From an uncultured Collinsella sp. (GTDB taxonomy: Bacteria; Actinomycetota; Coriobacteriia; Coriobacteriales; Coriobacteriaceae), in NCBI GenBank assembly GCA_900541685.1, contig UQKM01000018.1:1-48360 (forward strand): DNA of 48,360 nt. The letters are read 5' to 3'. Shown piece by piece: positions 8,245 through 15,590 of the stretch (position 1 is its first letter; every line of letters begins with the position of its first letter). The position numbers and the translations under genes are program-made. The notes beneath the pieces were generated by a model that was not told where the DNA came from, searched no databases, and saw only the letters and a list, made by a program, of their open reading frames with translations.

Positions 8245-9978
8245 CTACGAGCGCAGTGTAATTTTATCGCGCAGCGACTTGAGGTCTTCGGTAACAGTCC
8301 GGTCTTCCTGAATCATCTTCTGAACCTTTTTATAGCTCGTGCTGACGGTCGAGTGGTTGCGGTTGCCAAACTCGGCGCCCACGGCCGTCGTCGTCATCTC
8401 GCACATCTCGATCGCCAGGTAGATAGCGATATGGCGTGCCTTGGCGATATTGGCGTTGCGGCGAGGCCCGATGAGTTCCTCGTGCGTTACGCCGTATTGC
8501 TCCTCGATGACGGACTGGACCGTCTGCACATTGATCTTCTTGGCCGATGTGTCGAAGTACTGGTTGGCGATGGCGTCGATGTCGTCAAAGGTGAGCTCCC
8601 CGCCCTCGCGCTCGCGATCGCCCGCTTCGCCGGCACAACGCTCGCAAAAGCTCTCAAGCTCGCGAATGTTGGTGCCCGAGACCTCGGCCATGTGTTTAAA
8701 GTGCGCGTCGGTCAGATGTCCGCCGTCGCCCCCGTATGCCGCCAGCAACGAGTCGTTGCCCGCCTCGGGTGCGGCGGCGATCGTGTTCTCGTAATAACGC
8801 TGCAAAATCTTGTACTTCATCTCGTAGCTGGGCTCCGCCACCAGGCACAGCAGACCGGCATTAAAGCGACTGGTCAGGCGCTCGTCCATATTAAGGTCCT
8901 TGGGAGCGCGGTCGGCGGCGATCACGACCTTCTTGTTGTTACGGATGAATTCATCCATCAACTGGAAGAAGTAATCCACGCTCGCGCGCTTGCCGATGAT
9001 GTTCTGGATGTCATCGATGATAAGCACGTCGACGCCGTGGTACGCCTGCATAATGGGGGCGTTGCTCTTCTTTTGGCGGTCGAATTCCGTCATCAAGTCG
9101 TCCAGATATGCCTGCGAGTTGGCGTACTTCACCTTGATCTCGGGCGATTTCTCTGCCAGCTCATTTTTGATGGCGAGCAGCAGGTGCGTCTTGCCCAGGC
9201 CCGATTTGCCGTAGATGAACAGCGACGTGCAGGTACCGGGCGTGTCTGCAAGCATGGCGAATTTGAGCGCCGATCGGTAGGCAAGACTGTTCTCCGGCCC
9301 GAAGACGAAGTTCTCAAACGTGAATTTCGAATTCGCCGCGAGGGGTGCCCCGTCCGCGTTTTTCTCGACTGCCGCCGGTGCCGCCGGTGCCGCCGCCGAA
9401 GGTGCTGCCGGCGCTGCGGACGAACTCGCGCTTTTCGCCGGTGGCCTGCCATTCATTTGGGTCATCATGCGGCGGAAATCGTCGGCGGACAACGTGTTTT
9501 TGATTGCAATGCCCGACTCTTCGCCGGGTGTCGCCTCGTGTGCGACGGGCATATGCGTGGCGGTCGGGATGGGCGAGGGGCCTGGCTCTACCGCCGGTGC
9601 GACCGAAGCAGTCGGCTGCGGTGCCATGGTTTCACGGGAAACATCGTCGCGTCGAGGCTCGGGCGCCGGTGTTGCCGCTGCGGCGGCGGTCGCTACCGGG
9701 TGAGTGTCCGGGGCCGTATTTGCCGAGGCGCCTTGCGGTGCCACGATATTGAGCGCAATCGGTGCAAAGGCAATCTCTTCTAGGTACGCCTCGATGGTCG
9801 GCTGGTGCTTTTTGAGCTGAGCGATGGCAAAGCGTGAAGGGGCCTCAATCGTCAGAGTGTCCTCGGTTAAACTCACGGCGCGCGATTGTCCCAGCATATT
9901 GATGAGGCGTGCATCTTGGCCGTCGCGCTGACAAAAGGCGATGGCATCTCCCAGGATGATGCTTGCTTCCTCGTCCAC
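8245..9978 (-). CDS. dnaA: chromosomal replication initiator DnaA
   Basis: DnaA binds origin boxes and melts oriC. Domain I spans about 1-78. It is followed by a long Ala/Pro-rich linker (about 85-215), then the AAA+ domain with Walker A GKSGLGKT (257-264) and Walker B VLIIDDIQ (318-325). The C-terminal DNA-binding domain contains the signature helix-turn-helix. That helix reads NRNHSTV at 539-545, where most DnaA proteins have GRDHTTV, so the base-contacting Asp and Thr are replaced by Asn and Ser. The start is GTG at 9976-9978 behind a GGGAG ribosome site. At 577 residues it is longer than usual because of the linker. A degenerate parS-like palindrome lies inside the linker coding sequence. 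Confidence 0.98.
   Translation of the reverse strand: MDEEASIILGDAIAFCQRDGQDARLINMLGQSRAVSLTEDTLTIEAPSRFAIAQLKKHQPTIEAYLEEIAFAPIALNIVAPQGASANTAPDTHPVATAAAAATPAPEPRRDDVSRETMAPQPTASVAPAVEPGPSPIPTATHMPVAHEATPGEESGIAIKNTLSADDFRRMMTQMNGRPPAKSASSSAAPAAPSAAAPAAPAAVEKNADGAPLAANSKFTFENFVFGPENSLAYRSALKFAMLADTPGTCTSLFIYGKSGLGKTHLLLAIKNELAEKSPEIKVKYANSQAYLDDLMTEFDRQKKSNAPIMQAYHGVDVLIIDDIQNIIGKRASVDYFFQLMDEFIRNNKKVVIAADRAPKDLNMDERLTSRFNAGLLCLVAEPSYEMKYKILQRYYENTIAAAPEAGNDSLLAAYGGDGGHLTDAHFKHMAEVSGTNIRELESFCERCAGEAGDREREGGELTFDDIDAIANQYFDTSAKKINVQTVQSVIEEQYGVTHEELIGPRRNANIAKARHIAIYLAIEMCEMTTTAVGAEFGNRNHSTVSTSYKKVQKMIQEDRTVTEDLKSLRDKITLRS
9628..9643. promoter_or_regulatory. degenerate parS-like palindrome inside dnaA
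   Basis: GGTTTCACGGGAAACA differs from the parS consensus TGTTTCACGTGAAACA at two positions. It encodes part of the linker (DVSRET). ParB may bind it weakly; chance is not excluded. Confidence 0.4.
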
Positions 9979-9993
9979 TGTTTCTCCCGTTCC

Positions 9994-11346
9994 TTAACTT
10001 TGGGCTCGCACGCGAGCGCTGCCTATTTCGGTCAGATGATATTTCTGGCCATGTTTGATTACCAAGCCGGCCTGTGCCAAGTCGTTGAGCGTTCGCGACC
10101 ACGTGGGCGCTGAGTTTCCAAACGCTCGTGCCAGGTCGGTTGCGCCACACTCTTGGTTTTGAGCCAGATAGCCCAGTGCCGCTTCGCCGCGCTCGCTCAC
10201 AAATACGTTTTGCTGCGGCTGTGCATATTGATTCGTCACATTAGGATACATCATTTGAGCTGCTGGTTGTTGAGAACTCTGCATGGGCAGCGGTTGCTGT
10301 TGAAAACTTTGCGGCCACTGTTGGTAAGGCTGCGGAGGCATCTGCTGGGTCCATGGGTTGTACTGCGCCTGGGGCATTTGTTGGTACGGCTGCTGGTATC
10401 CCAGCGGGTATTGCTGGGGGTATGCCTGCGCATATCCCGTTTGCGGCGCGTATTGAGCCGGATATCCTTGCGGGTTCGGTTGATAGGGCATCTGCTGTGC
10501 AGCCGATGTGCCCGCCATCTGCTGCAAGGTTCCCACATCCGGCCCCATAGCTGGCATTGCGTCGGGTGTGTTCTGGGGAATCGCTCCCGAGGGTGCCTGG
10601 GGCTTTTGCATGGGGGCCATGCCAGGCTGCTGCATGGGGGGCATCTGCTGTTGCACCTGCTGCATTGCTGCGGGTTGCTGCGCGAAGGCGCCCGGCATGG
10701 GATATGCCTGCTGCTCTGTTTCGGGTCGCACGGCTGCCCCGCGCCCGCCAGCACGCTCGATTTCCTGCACGCGCTTGGGGTTCAGACTTACCGTCACGAC
10801 GGTGCCGTTGCCCATGTTGTCCTCGATGGAGACGGCGCCGCCAGCGTTTTCCAGGTACTCCTGTACCATGGGAAACCCGGCTCCGGTGCCGCGGATATAC
10901 CGTTTCATCTTGCTGTTTGCACTGGTTACGCCAAAATCGAAGGCACGCTCTTTGTCGTCGATGCCCGGACCCTGATCGGCAAAGCGGATGGTATCGCCAC
11001 CGTCGAGAATCGAGATGATGGGCTCTGCAAAATGCGCGTGGATAAAGTTTTCGACAATCTCGCGGATAACCATCAGCGAGATGCGTCCTCCCTGCTCTTT
11101 CATGCACTGGTAGACGGTGTTGGTTGTCTCTTCCAGGTAGGTACGGACGTCTTGCGGTTCGATGACGATGACACGCGGTGTCGACAGCATGTCATCGTAG
11201 ACCGCGATGCGCGCTGCATACATGGCCTTCGGTGCTTGTGCGGTGACCTGCTCACCTTCGTTGCGTTCCTCGCGCACCCCGTTGATGTGCTCGTTGTCGG
11301 GTGCCGGATCACCGGAATCGACCATGGTGTAGAAGTCGTCAGACAT
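9994..11346 (-). CDS. GHKL ATPase with Q/P/M-rich linker and winged helix, upstream of dnaA
   Basis: I do not recognise a named family for the whole protein. Residues about 50-190 form a Bergerat (HATPase_c) domain with an intact N-box (E96, N100), G1 box DQGPG (124-128) and G2 box GTGAG (153-157). It lacks the His-dimerisation domain of sensor kinases and so resembles RsbW/SpoIIAB-type ATPases. Residues about 207-378 are a low-complexity linker dominated by Gln, Pro, Met and Tyr. Residues about 382-450 look like a MarR-type winged helix (ATDLARAFGNSAPTWSRTLNDL segment). It is 450 residues long and ends 15 bases before dnaA, so the two are almost certainly cotranscribed. A nucleotide-dependent DNA-binding regulator of dnaA or the origin is my inference. 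Confidence 0.8.
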   Translation of the reverse strand: MSDDFYTMVDSGDPAPDNEHINGVREERNEGEQVTAQAPKAMYAARIAVYDDMLSTPRVIVIEPQDVRTYLEETTNTVYQCMKEQGGRISLMVIREIVENFIHAHFAEPIISILDGGDTIRFADQGPGIDDKERAFDFGVTSANSKMKRYIRGTGAGFPMVQEYLENAGGAVSIEDNMGNGTVVTVSLNPKRVQEIERAGGRGAAVRPETEQQAYPMPGAFAQQPAAMQQVQQQMPPMQQPGMAPMQKPQAPSGAIPQNTPDAMPAMGPDVGTLQQMAGTSAAQQMPYQPNPQGYPAQYAPQTGYAQAYPQQYPLGYQQPYQQMPQAQYNPWTQQMPPQPYQQWPQSFQQQPLPMQSSQQPAAQMMYPNVTNQYAQPQQNVFVSERGEAALGYLAQNQECGATDLARAFGNSAPTWSRTLNDLAQAGLVIKHGQKYHLTEIGSARVRAQS

Positions 11347-11360
11347 GCCGCTCGCAATCT

Positions 11361-11494
11361 TTCAAAAGGTTTTGAACAAATAGTAGCTCACCGCGCAATG
11401 TTTCTCATCTTTCGACAAGTTTTCAAAACCTGTTGAAAACTTTGGAAAACGGACGAAAAGTTCTCAACATTTCCAACACGACCTGTTGAAAACT
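11361..11494. other. candidate oriC, DnaA-box cluster before rpmH
   Basis: The gap contains a perfect palindrome (11361-11367 with 11370-11376). It also has a cluster of related nonamers: TTTTCAAAA (11420-11428), TTTTCAACA on the minus strand at 11431-11439 and 11484-11492, TTCTCAACA (11461-11469) and TTTCCAACA (11470-11478). The two minus-strand copies sit in an identical 14-mer, ACCTGTTGAAAACT. Density and position match a second DnaA-binding cluster as in bipartite origins. The consensus here (A at position 6) departs from TTATCCACA. Confidence 0.65.
11410..11426 (+). repeat. 17-bp direct repeat, copy 2
   Basis: This is an exact second copy of TTTCGACAAGTTTTCAA (first copy at 8211-8227), about 3.2 kb away in the same orientation. 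Here it leads directly into the cluster of TTTTCAACA-type sites. Confidence 0.85.
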
Positions 11495-11589
11495 CGATGA
11501 AATTTCGTGAAAAGTTGTCTGCTGCCTCAAATGCCGGTTCTGCTTATGGGGGAACCGTGTACTCTTTGCAACCTTTTACCTTTGATTTC

Positions 11590-11619
11590 TTGACATTTGA
11601 ACATTGATTTCCCTACAAT
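11590..11619 (+). promoter_or_regulatory. promoter of the rpmH operon
   Basis: TTGACA (11590-11595) and TACAAT (11614-11619) are separated by 18 bases. They lie about 70 bases before the rpmH start. This is the clearest sigma-70-type promoter in the window and drives the rightward ribosomal/membrane-insertion operon. Confidence 0.8.
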
Positions 11620-11691
11620 CTTCAAGCTCACGTGTCTATATCTGCGTCCGCGCCCCCGCGGACACTCGAAATGCAGCAGGAGGAACTTAAG

Positions 11692-11826
11692 ATGAAGCGT
11701 ACGTATCAGCCTAATAAGCGTAAGCGTGCCAAGACCCATGGCTTCCGTGCCCGTATGGCCACTAAGGGTGGTCGTGCCGTGCTCGCCCGTCGTCGCGCCA
11801 AGGGCCGCAAGCGTCTCACTGTCTAG
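11692..11826 (+). CDS. rpmH: 50S ribosomal protein L34
   Basis: This is a 44-residue, extremely basic protein starting MKRTYQPNKRKRAKTHGFR, with the diagnostic RMATKGGRAVLARRR segment of L34. The ATG follows an AGGAGGA ribosome site (11678-11684). An upstream in-frame ATG at 11632 has no comparable site and would add a non-L34 leader, so I reject it. It is the first gene of the rightward origin operon. Confidence 0.98.
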   Translation: MKRTYQPNKRKRAKTHGFRARMATKGGRAVLARRRAKGRKRLTV

Positions 11827-11846
11827 CAGCGATACACACATCTCGC

Positions 11847-12185
11847 ATGAAGACTATTAAGTCTCGGCAAGATTTCGAGCATGTGTTCAGTCAGGGGCGT
11901 CGTTTCAATCACCCTCTGATTCGAATGACCATATGTGAATCGGTTGGCGAAGGCGACTCCGGAAGGGTCGCCTTCGTTGGTGCTAAACGACTCGGTTGTG
12001 CTGTGGTGCGCAACCGATCTAAGCGTGTGATGCGCGAGGCCGCTCGCAGCTGTGGATTTCCCGTTGCGGGTTATGACATCATCTTGTTCGCGACTCCCAA
12101 GACGAGGGTTTCCTCGCCGCAGGAGATGGACAAGGCGTTGCGTTCGCTTATGAAACGCGCCGGCGTTGCCGGGGAGGAGCGATGA
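11847..12185 (+). CDS. rnpA: ribonuclease P protein component
   Basis: RnpA assists the RNase P RNA in cutting tRNA 5' leaders. The 112-residue protein contains the family's basic signature RNRSKRVMREAAR and an N-terminal FEHVFSQGRRFNHPL. It starts 20 bases after rpmH and overlaps yidD by 4 bases (ATGA), so the operon is tightly coupled. Confidence 0.96.
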   Translation: MKTIKSRQDFEHVFSQGRRFNHPLIRMTICESVGEGDSGRVAFVGAKRLGCAVVRNRSKRVMREAARSCGFPVAGYDIILFATPKTRVSSPQEMDKALRSLMKRAGVAGEER

Positions 12186-12406
12186 GCAATCACGTTTTGC
12201 GACGTGTTGCCATCGCTCCTATTCGCATATATCAACAGGTTATTTCGCCCTTATTGCCTGACGCTTGCATTTATTACCCAACGTGCTCGCAATACGCTAT
12301 CCAGGCGATTGAGAAGTACGGTGTTTTGAGAGGCTGCTGGCTTGCCGTGAGGCGCATCGCTCGCTGCAATCCCCTGCACGTCGGCGGTTATGACCCTGTG
12401 CCTTAG
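12182..12406 (+). CDS. yidD: membrane protein insertion efficiency factor YidD
   Basis: This 74-residue protein has the conserved YidD core PTCSQYAIQAIEKYG, followed by RIARCNPLHVGGYDP. It is a small peripheral membrane protein thought to help YidC-dependent insertion. The start codon overlaps the rnpA stop, and yidC follows after 29 bases. Confidence 0.95.
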   Translation: MSNHVLRRVAIAPIRIYQQVISPLLPDACIYYPTCSQYAIQAIEKYGVLRGCWLAVRRIARCNPLHVGGYDPVP

Positions 12407-12435
12407 CGGGCACTCGCTATCGGAGGAAAACTTAC

Positions 12436-13206
12436 ATGTGGGATTGGATCGTTAACATCCTTTTTGAGCTGCTCAAGCTCATCCAGACCTTTGCGGTCGA
12501 CTGGGGCCTGTCCATCATCATCCTGGTGGTCATCATCCGTCTGCTGCTGACGCCGCTTATGCTCAAGTCGACCAAGTCGACGGCTCGCATGCAGGTGCTG
12601 CAGCCTAAGATGCTCGAGATCCAGGAGCGTTATGCCGACGATCCCCAGCGCCAGGCCGAGGAGATGCAGAAGTTCTACAGCGAGAACAAGTTCAACCCCA
12701 TGGCTGGTTGTCTGCCACTGTTGATCCAGATGCCTGTCCTGTTCGCCCTATTTACGCTGCTGCGTAACCTGCCGAACTACTTTAGCGACGGCACGTTCTC
12801 GTTCTTCAACATCCTGCCTGACCTTACCACCACGCCGAGCGCTTCCTTTGCCGATGGCTTTATGGTTGCGCTGCCTGCGCTGGTTTGCCTGATTCTGTTC
12901 GCTGTCTTGACCCTGATTCCGCAGCTGTATATGTCTCGCAATCAGACTGGTCAGCAGGCCCAGAGCATGCGCATGATGGCCGTCGTCATGACCGTCATGA
13001 TGCTTTGGATGGGCTGGAGCCTGCCCGTCGGCGTTCTTCTGTACTACGATGTGTCTTCTGCCTGGCAGGTTATCCAGCAGATCTTCGTGACACAGAAGGT
13101 TATCGACAAGGCCAAGGCCGATGAGGAGGAGCGCCTCAAGAACGCTCCGCTGCAGGTCGAGGTTACCCGTCGCGAGAAGAAGCCGCGTCCGCACAAGAAG
13201 AAGTAG
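12436..13206 (+). CDS. yidC: membrane protein insertase YidC/OxaA
   Basis: YidC inserts and folds membrane proteins, with or without Sec. The 256-residue protein is the short Gram-positive form, lacking the large periplasmic P1 domain. It has about five hydrophobic segments, the conserved core MAGCLPLLIQMPVLFALF and a basic C-terminal tail ending in PRPHKKK, as in ribosome-contacting YidC forms. A GGAGGAAA ribosome site precedes the ATG. Confidence 0.96.
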   Translation: MWDWIVNILFELLKLIQTFAVDWGLSIIILVVIIRLLLTPLMLKSTKSTARMQVLQPKMLEIQERYADDPQRQAEEMQKFYSENKFNPMAGCLPLLIQMPVLFALFTLLRNLPNYFSDGTFSFFNILPDLTTTPSASFADGFMVALPALVCLILFAVLTLIPQLYMSRNQTGQQAQSMRMMAVVMTVMMLWMGWSLPVGVLLYYDVSSAWQVIQQIFVTQKVIDKAKADEEERLKNAPLQVEVTRREKKPRPHKKK

Positions 13207-13251
13207 TCGGGATATCAATCTTATTTAGGTACCTAACTTTTGGAGTACGTT

Positions 13252-13821
13252 ATGTCTGAAGAGATCATCGAGGATATGCTTGAGGAGGTTGCCCCGCAGA
13301 TTGCGGGCGATTATCCCGAGATTGCACAGCGCTACAAGGCCGGTGAAGAGCTGACTGATGAGGAGCTCGACACCATTGCCGATGTTGCGATTTCCATTCT
13401 GCGTTCCATCCTTTCGCACTTCGATGCCGCCAACTCTCCTATTGATGAGTACGAGGGCGACGAGGGTGAGCTGATTTTGGATGTTACCGCTCCTGATCTT
13501 GCTGTTCTCATTGGACGTCACGGTCGTACCCTTGATGCCCTTCAGGTTATGTTCTCTTTGCTGGTGAGCCGCAAGCTTGGCTTTAGGTATCCGGTTGTGG
13601 TTGACGTTGAAGGCTACAAGAGCCGTCGTCAGGACAAGGTTGCCTCTATGGCTCAGTCGGCCGCCGAGCGTGCCATCCGTACCCATAAGAGCGTTTCGCT
13701 TCCGCCCATGAATGCCTATGAGCGCCGACTGGTTCATATTGCACTTCGTGGCAATGATGCCGTCGATACCCATTCTGAGGGTTCTGACCCTGATCGCCAT
13801 GTGGTGATTGTTGCTCGATAA
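13252..13821 (+). CDS. jag: RNA-binding protein KhpB/Jag (KH-R3H)
   Basis: The 189-residue protein has an acidic N-terminus, then a KH domain with VLIGRHGRTLDALQVM, then an R3H domain containing the RxxxH motif RRLVHIAL. KhpB/Jag acts with KhpA as a small-RNA/mRNA-binding chaperone linked to cell division in Gram-positives. I choose ATG at 13252 because GGAG at 13242-13245 is correctly spaced. A TTG four codons earlier overlaps that site. Confidence 0.93.
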   Translation: MSEEIIEDMLEEVAPQIAGDYPEIAQRYKAGEELTDEELDTIADVAISILRSILSHFDAANSPIDEYEGDEGELILDVTAPDLAVLIGRHGRTLDALQVMFSLLVSRKLGFRYPVVVDVEGYKSRRQDKVASMAQSAAERAIRTHKSVSLPPMNAYERRLVHIALRGNDAVDTHSEGSDPDRHVVIVAR

Positions 13822-13841
13822 TCTACTCGAGCTTATGCTAA

Positions 13842-13871
13842 GGGGGCGTGGTTTCCACGTCCCCTTTTTTT
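13842..13871 (+). terminator. Rho-independent terminator after jag
   Basis: The 10-bp stem (13842-13851 with 13855-13864, one G-T pair) is followed by seven T residues (13865-13871). It ends the rpmH-rnpA-yidD-yidC-jag operon. Confidence 0.92.
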
Positions 13872-13917
13872 GTCAAAAGTTCTCGATACACTGATTTTTG
13901 TCAGAAAGGAGCTTCTG

Positions 13918-14655
13918 TTGTTTGTACTTACAGATCTGCAGGCTGACGAGATGTTAAGTCGTCTAGCCTCTTATTGCAAAGAGTATTCATTGAATGTAGC
14001 TAATGCTGAGCTAAGGAAATGTATTCAGCATCTTGATTTGGTTCTGGAAACAAATAAGACAACCAATCTCACTCGTATTCTTAACATAGAAGATGCCGCG
14101 GTGCTTCATATCCTCGACTCACTTGTTTTGCTCCCTTATATCAATAAGGCTCCTGAGGGAGCTTTGCTCGATATGGGAACGGGTGCGGGCTTCCCTGGTA
14201 TTCCATTAACGATAGCCACGAATCGCAAAGCTACTTATATTGACTCTGTTGGCAAGAAGGTTGATGCTGTCAATACTTTTGCTCATGCTCTGGGATTGAA
14301 AAATGGTCATGCAGTCCATGATCGCCTTGAAGAATATGCTCGAAGCCATAAGAAACAGTTCTCTGTCGTAACCGCTCGTGCACTCGCCCCTCTACCGATT
14401 CTTGTTGAGTATGCTGCTCCGTACCTCAAAGATGGAGGGCTATTTGTTATCACGAAGGGCAATCCATCAGATGAGGAGCTTGCTTCTGGCTTGTCAGCAG
14501 CTAAGATCTGCGGCTTCACTTTGCTTCTGAGTGATGCAATCGATTTACCTGAGGGCTTGGGCCACAGAGAGTTCATTGTTCTTAAGAAGAGTCATCCAGC
14601 ATCCGTTTCATTGCCTCGTGCAAATGGCATGGCAAAGAAGAATCCGCTTGCCTAG
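13918..14655 (+). CDS. rsmG: 16S rRNA (guanine-527-N7) methyltransferase RsmG
   Basis: RsmG (GidB) methylates G527 of 16S rRNA using S-adenosylmethionine. The SAM-binding motif LLDMGTGAGFPGIPL and the VVTARALAPL segment are typical. I place the start at TTG 13918, six bases after AAAGGAG (13905-13911), giving 245 residues. An in-frame TTG at 13870 overlaps the terminator T-run and is unlikely. Base composition is visibly AT-richer here and through parB than in the gyr genes. mnmE and mnmG, which often accompany rsmG, are not between jag and this gene. Confidence 0.95.
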   Translation: MFVLTDLQADEMLSRLASYCKEYSLNVANAELRKCIQHLDLVLETNKTTNLTRILNIEDAAVLHILDSLVLLPYINKAPEGALLDMGTGAGFPGIPLTIATNRKATYIDSVGKKVDAVNTFAHALGLKNGHAVHDRLEEYARSHKKQFSVVTARALAPLPILVEYAAPYLKDGGLFVITKGNPSDEELASGLSAAKICGFTLLLSDAIDLPEGLGHREFIVLKKSHPASVSLPRANGMAKKNPLA

Positions 14656-14656
14656 A

Positions 14657-14672
14657 TGTTTCACGTGAAACA
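14657..14672. promoter_or_regulatory. parS site 1
   Basis: Perfect 16-bp parS palindrome TGTTTCACGTGAAACA, two bases after the rsmG stop codon. This is the ParB nucleation site for origin segregation. Confidence 0.97.
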
Positions 14673-14695
14673 TAATGGATACTAACAACTTGCAG

Positions 14696-14711
14696 TGTTT
14701 CACGTGAAACA
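14696..14711. promoter_or_regulatory. parS site 2
   Basis: Second perfect copy of TGTTTCACGTGAAACA, 39 bp from the first, start to start. Confidence 0.97.
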
Positions 14712-14734
14712 TGGCGGTTGATTTCGAATCGGAA

Positions 14735-14750
14735 TGTTTCACGTGAAACA
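14735..14750. promoter_or_regulatory. parS site 3
   Basis: Third perfect copy, again exactly 39 bp from the previous one and 40 bp before parA. Equal 39-bp spacing puts the three sites on a regular helical phase. They probably also allow ParB to autoregulate parAB. Confidence 0.97.
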
Positions 14751-14789
14751 TCCTCCGTTTGACAGCTTTAAAACACACCAGGAGGGACC

Positions 14790-15590
14790 GTGGGATTTCG
14801 CGACGTTAAGCGTTCGAAGAGCGCAAAAGACACGCGTATTATTGCAATCATCAATCAAAAAGGCGGCGTCGGTAAGTCAACGACGGCTGTAAACCTTGCA
14901 GCAGCACTGGGTGAACAGGGACGCAAGACACTGATTGTCGATTTTGATCCGCAGGGAAACAGCACCAGTGGATTTGGAATTGAAAAAGAAGACCTTAATC
15001 AGTGCATCTATGATGCATTACTGAATGATGTGCCGGCAGAATCGCTTGTTCTTGATACAAATTGCAAAAAGGTATTCGTCATTCCGGCTACAATTCAGCT
15101 CGCAGGTGCCGAAATTGAGCTCGTAAGCGCAATTGCTCGTGAAACCCGCCTTAAAGATTTGCTTGAGCCGATTCAGGACGAGTTCGATTTTATATTCATT
15201 GACTGCCCTCCTTCGCTCGGCCTGCTTACTATCAATGCTCTGACCGCAGCAGACAGCGTTTTGATTCCGATTCAGTGCGAGTATTACGCACTCGAGGGCG
15301 TTACGAAGCTACTTGAGTCAATGAAGATGGTCAAATCACGTCTGAACAAGGGCTTAGACACCTATGGCGTGCTTATGACCATGTATGACTCGCGTACTTC
15401 TCTGTCGAATCAGGTTGTTGAGGAGGTTCAGTCGTACTTTGGTGATAAGGCTTTTAAGACTCTAATTCCCCGTACCGTAAAAATCTCCGAAGCTCCGTCT
15501 TTTGGAGAACCGGTAATTACTTATGCGCCTCAAAATAAGGGTGCAAAAGCGTATATGAACCTTGCAAAAGAGGTGATCAAGCGTGCCTAG
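14790..15590 (+). CDS. parA: chromosome partitioning ATPase ParA (Soj)
   Basis: ParA is a Walker-type ATPase that moves ParB-parS complexes and, in Gram-positives, modulates DnaA. The deviant Walker A KGGVGKSTT lies near residue 24, and DFIFIDCPPSLGLLT forms the Walker B region. The start is GTG at 14790 behind AGGAGG (14780-14785). The 266-residue length is normal for the chromosomal type. It overlaps parB by 8 bases. Confidence 0.97.
   Translation: MGFRDVKRSKSAKDTRIIAIINQKGGVGKSTTAVNLAAALGEQGRKTLIVDFDPQGNSTSGFGIEKEDLNQCIYDALLNDVPAESLVLDTNCKKVFVIPATIQLAGAEIELVSAIARETRLKDLLEPIQDEFDFIFIDCPPSLGLLTINALTAADSVLIPIQCEYYALEGVTKLLESMKMVKSRLNKGLDTYGVLMTMYDSRTSLSNQVVEEVQSYFGDKAFKTLIPRTVKISEAPSFGEPVITYAPQNKGAKAYMNLAKEVIKRA

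Noticed and set aside
8122..9783. Long plus-strand open frame opposite dnaA
   Set aside because: dnaA is unambiguous on the other strand. The antisense frame starts in the origin gap and has no recognisable motif.
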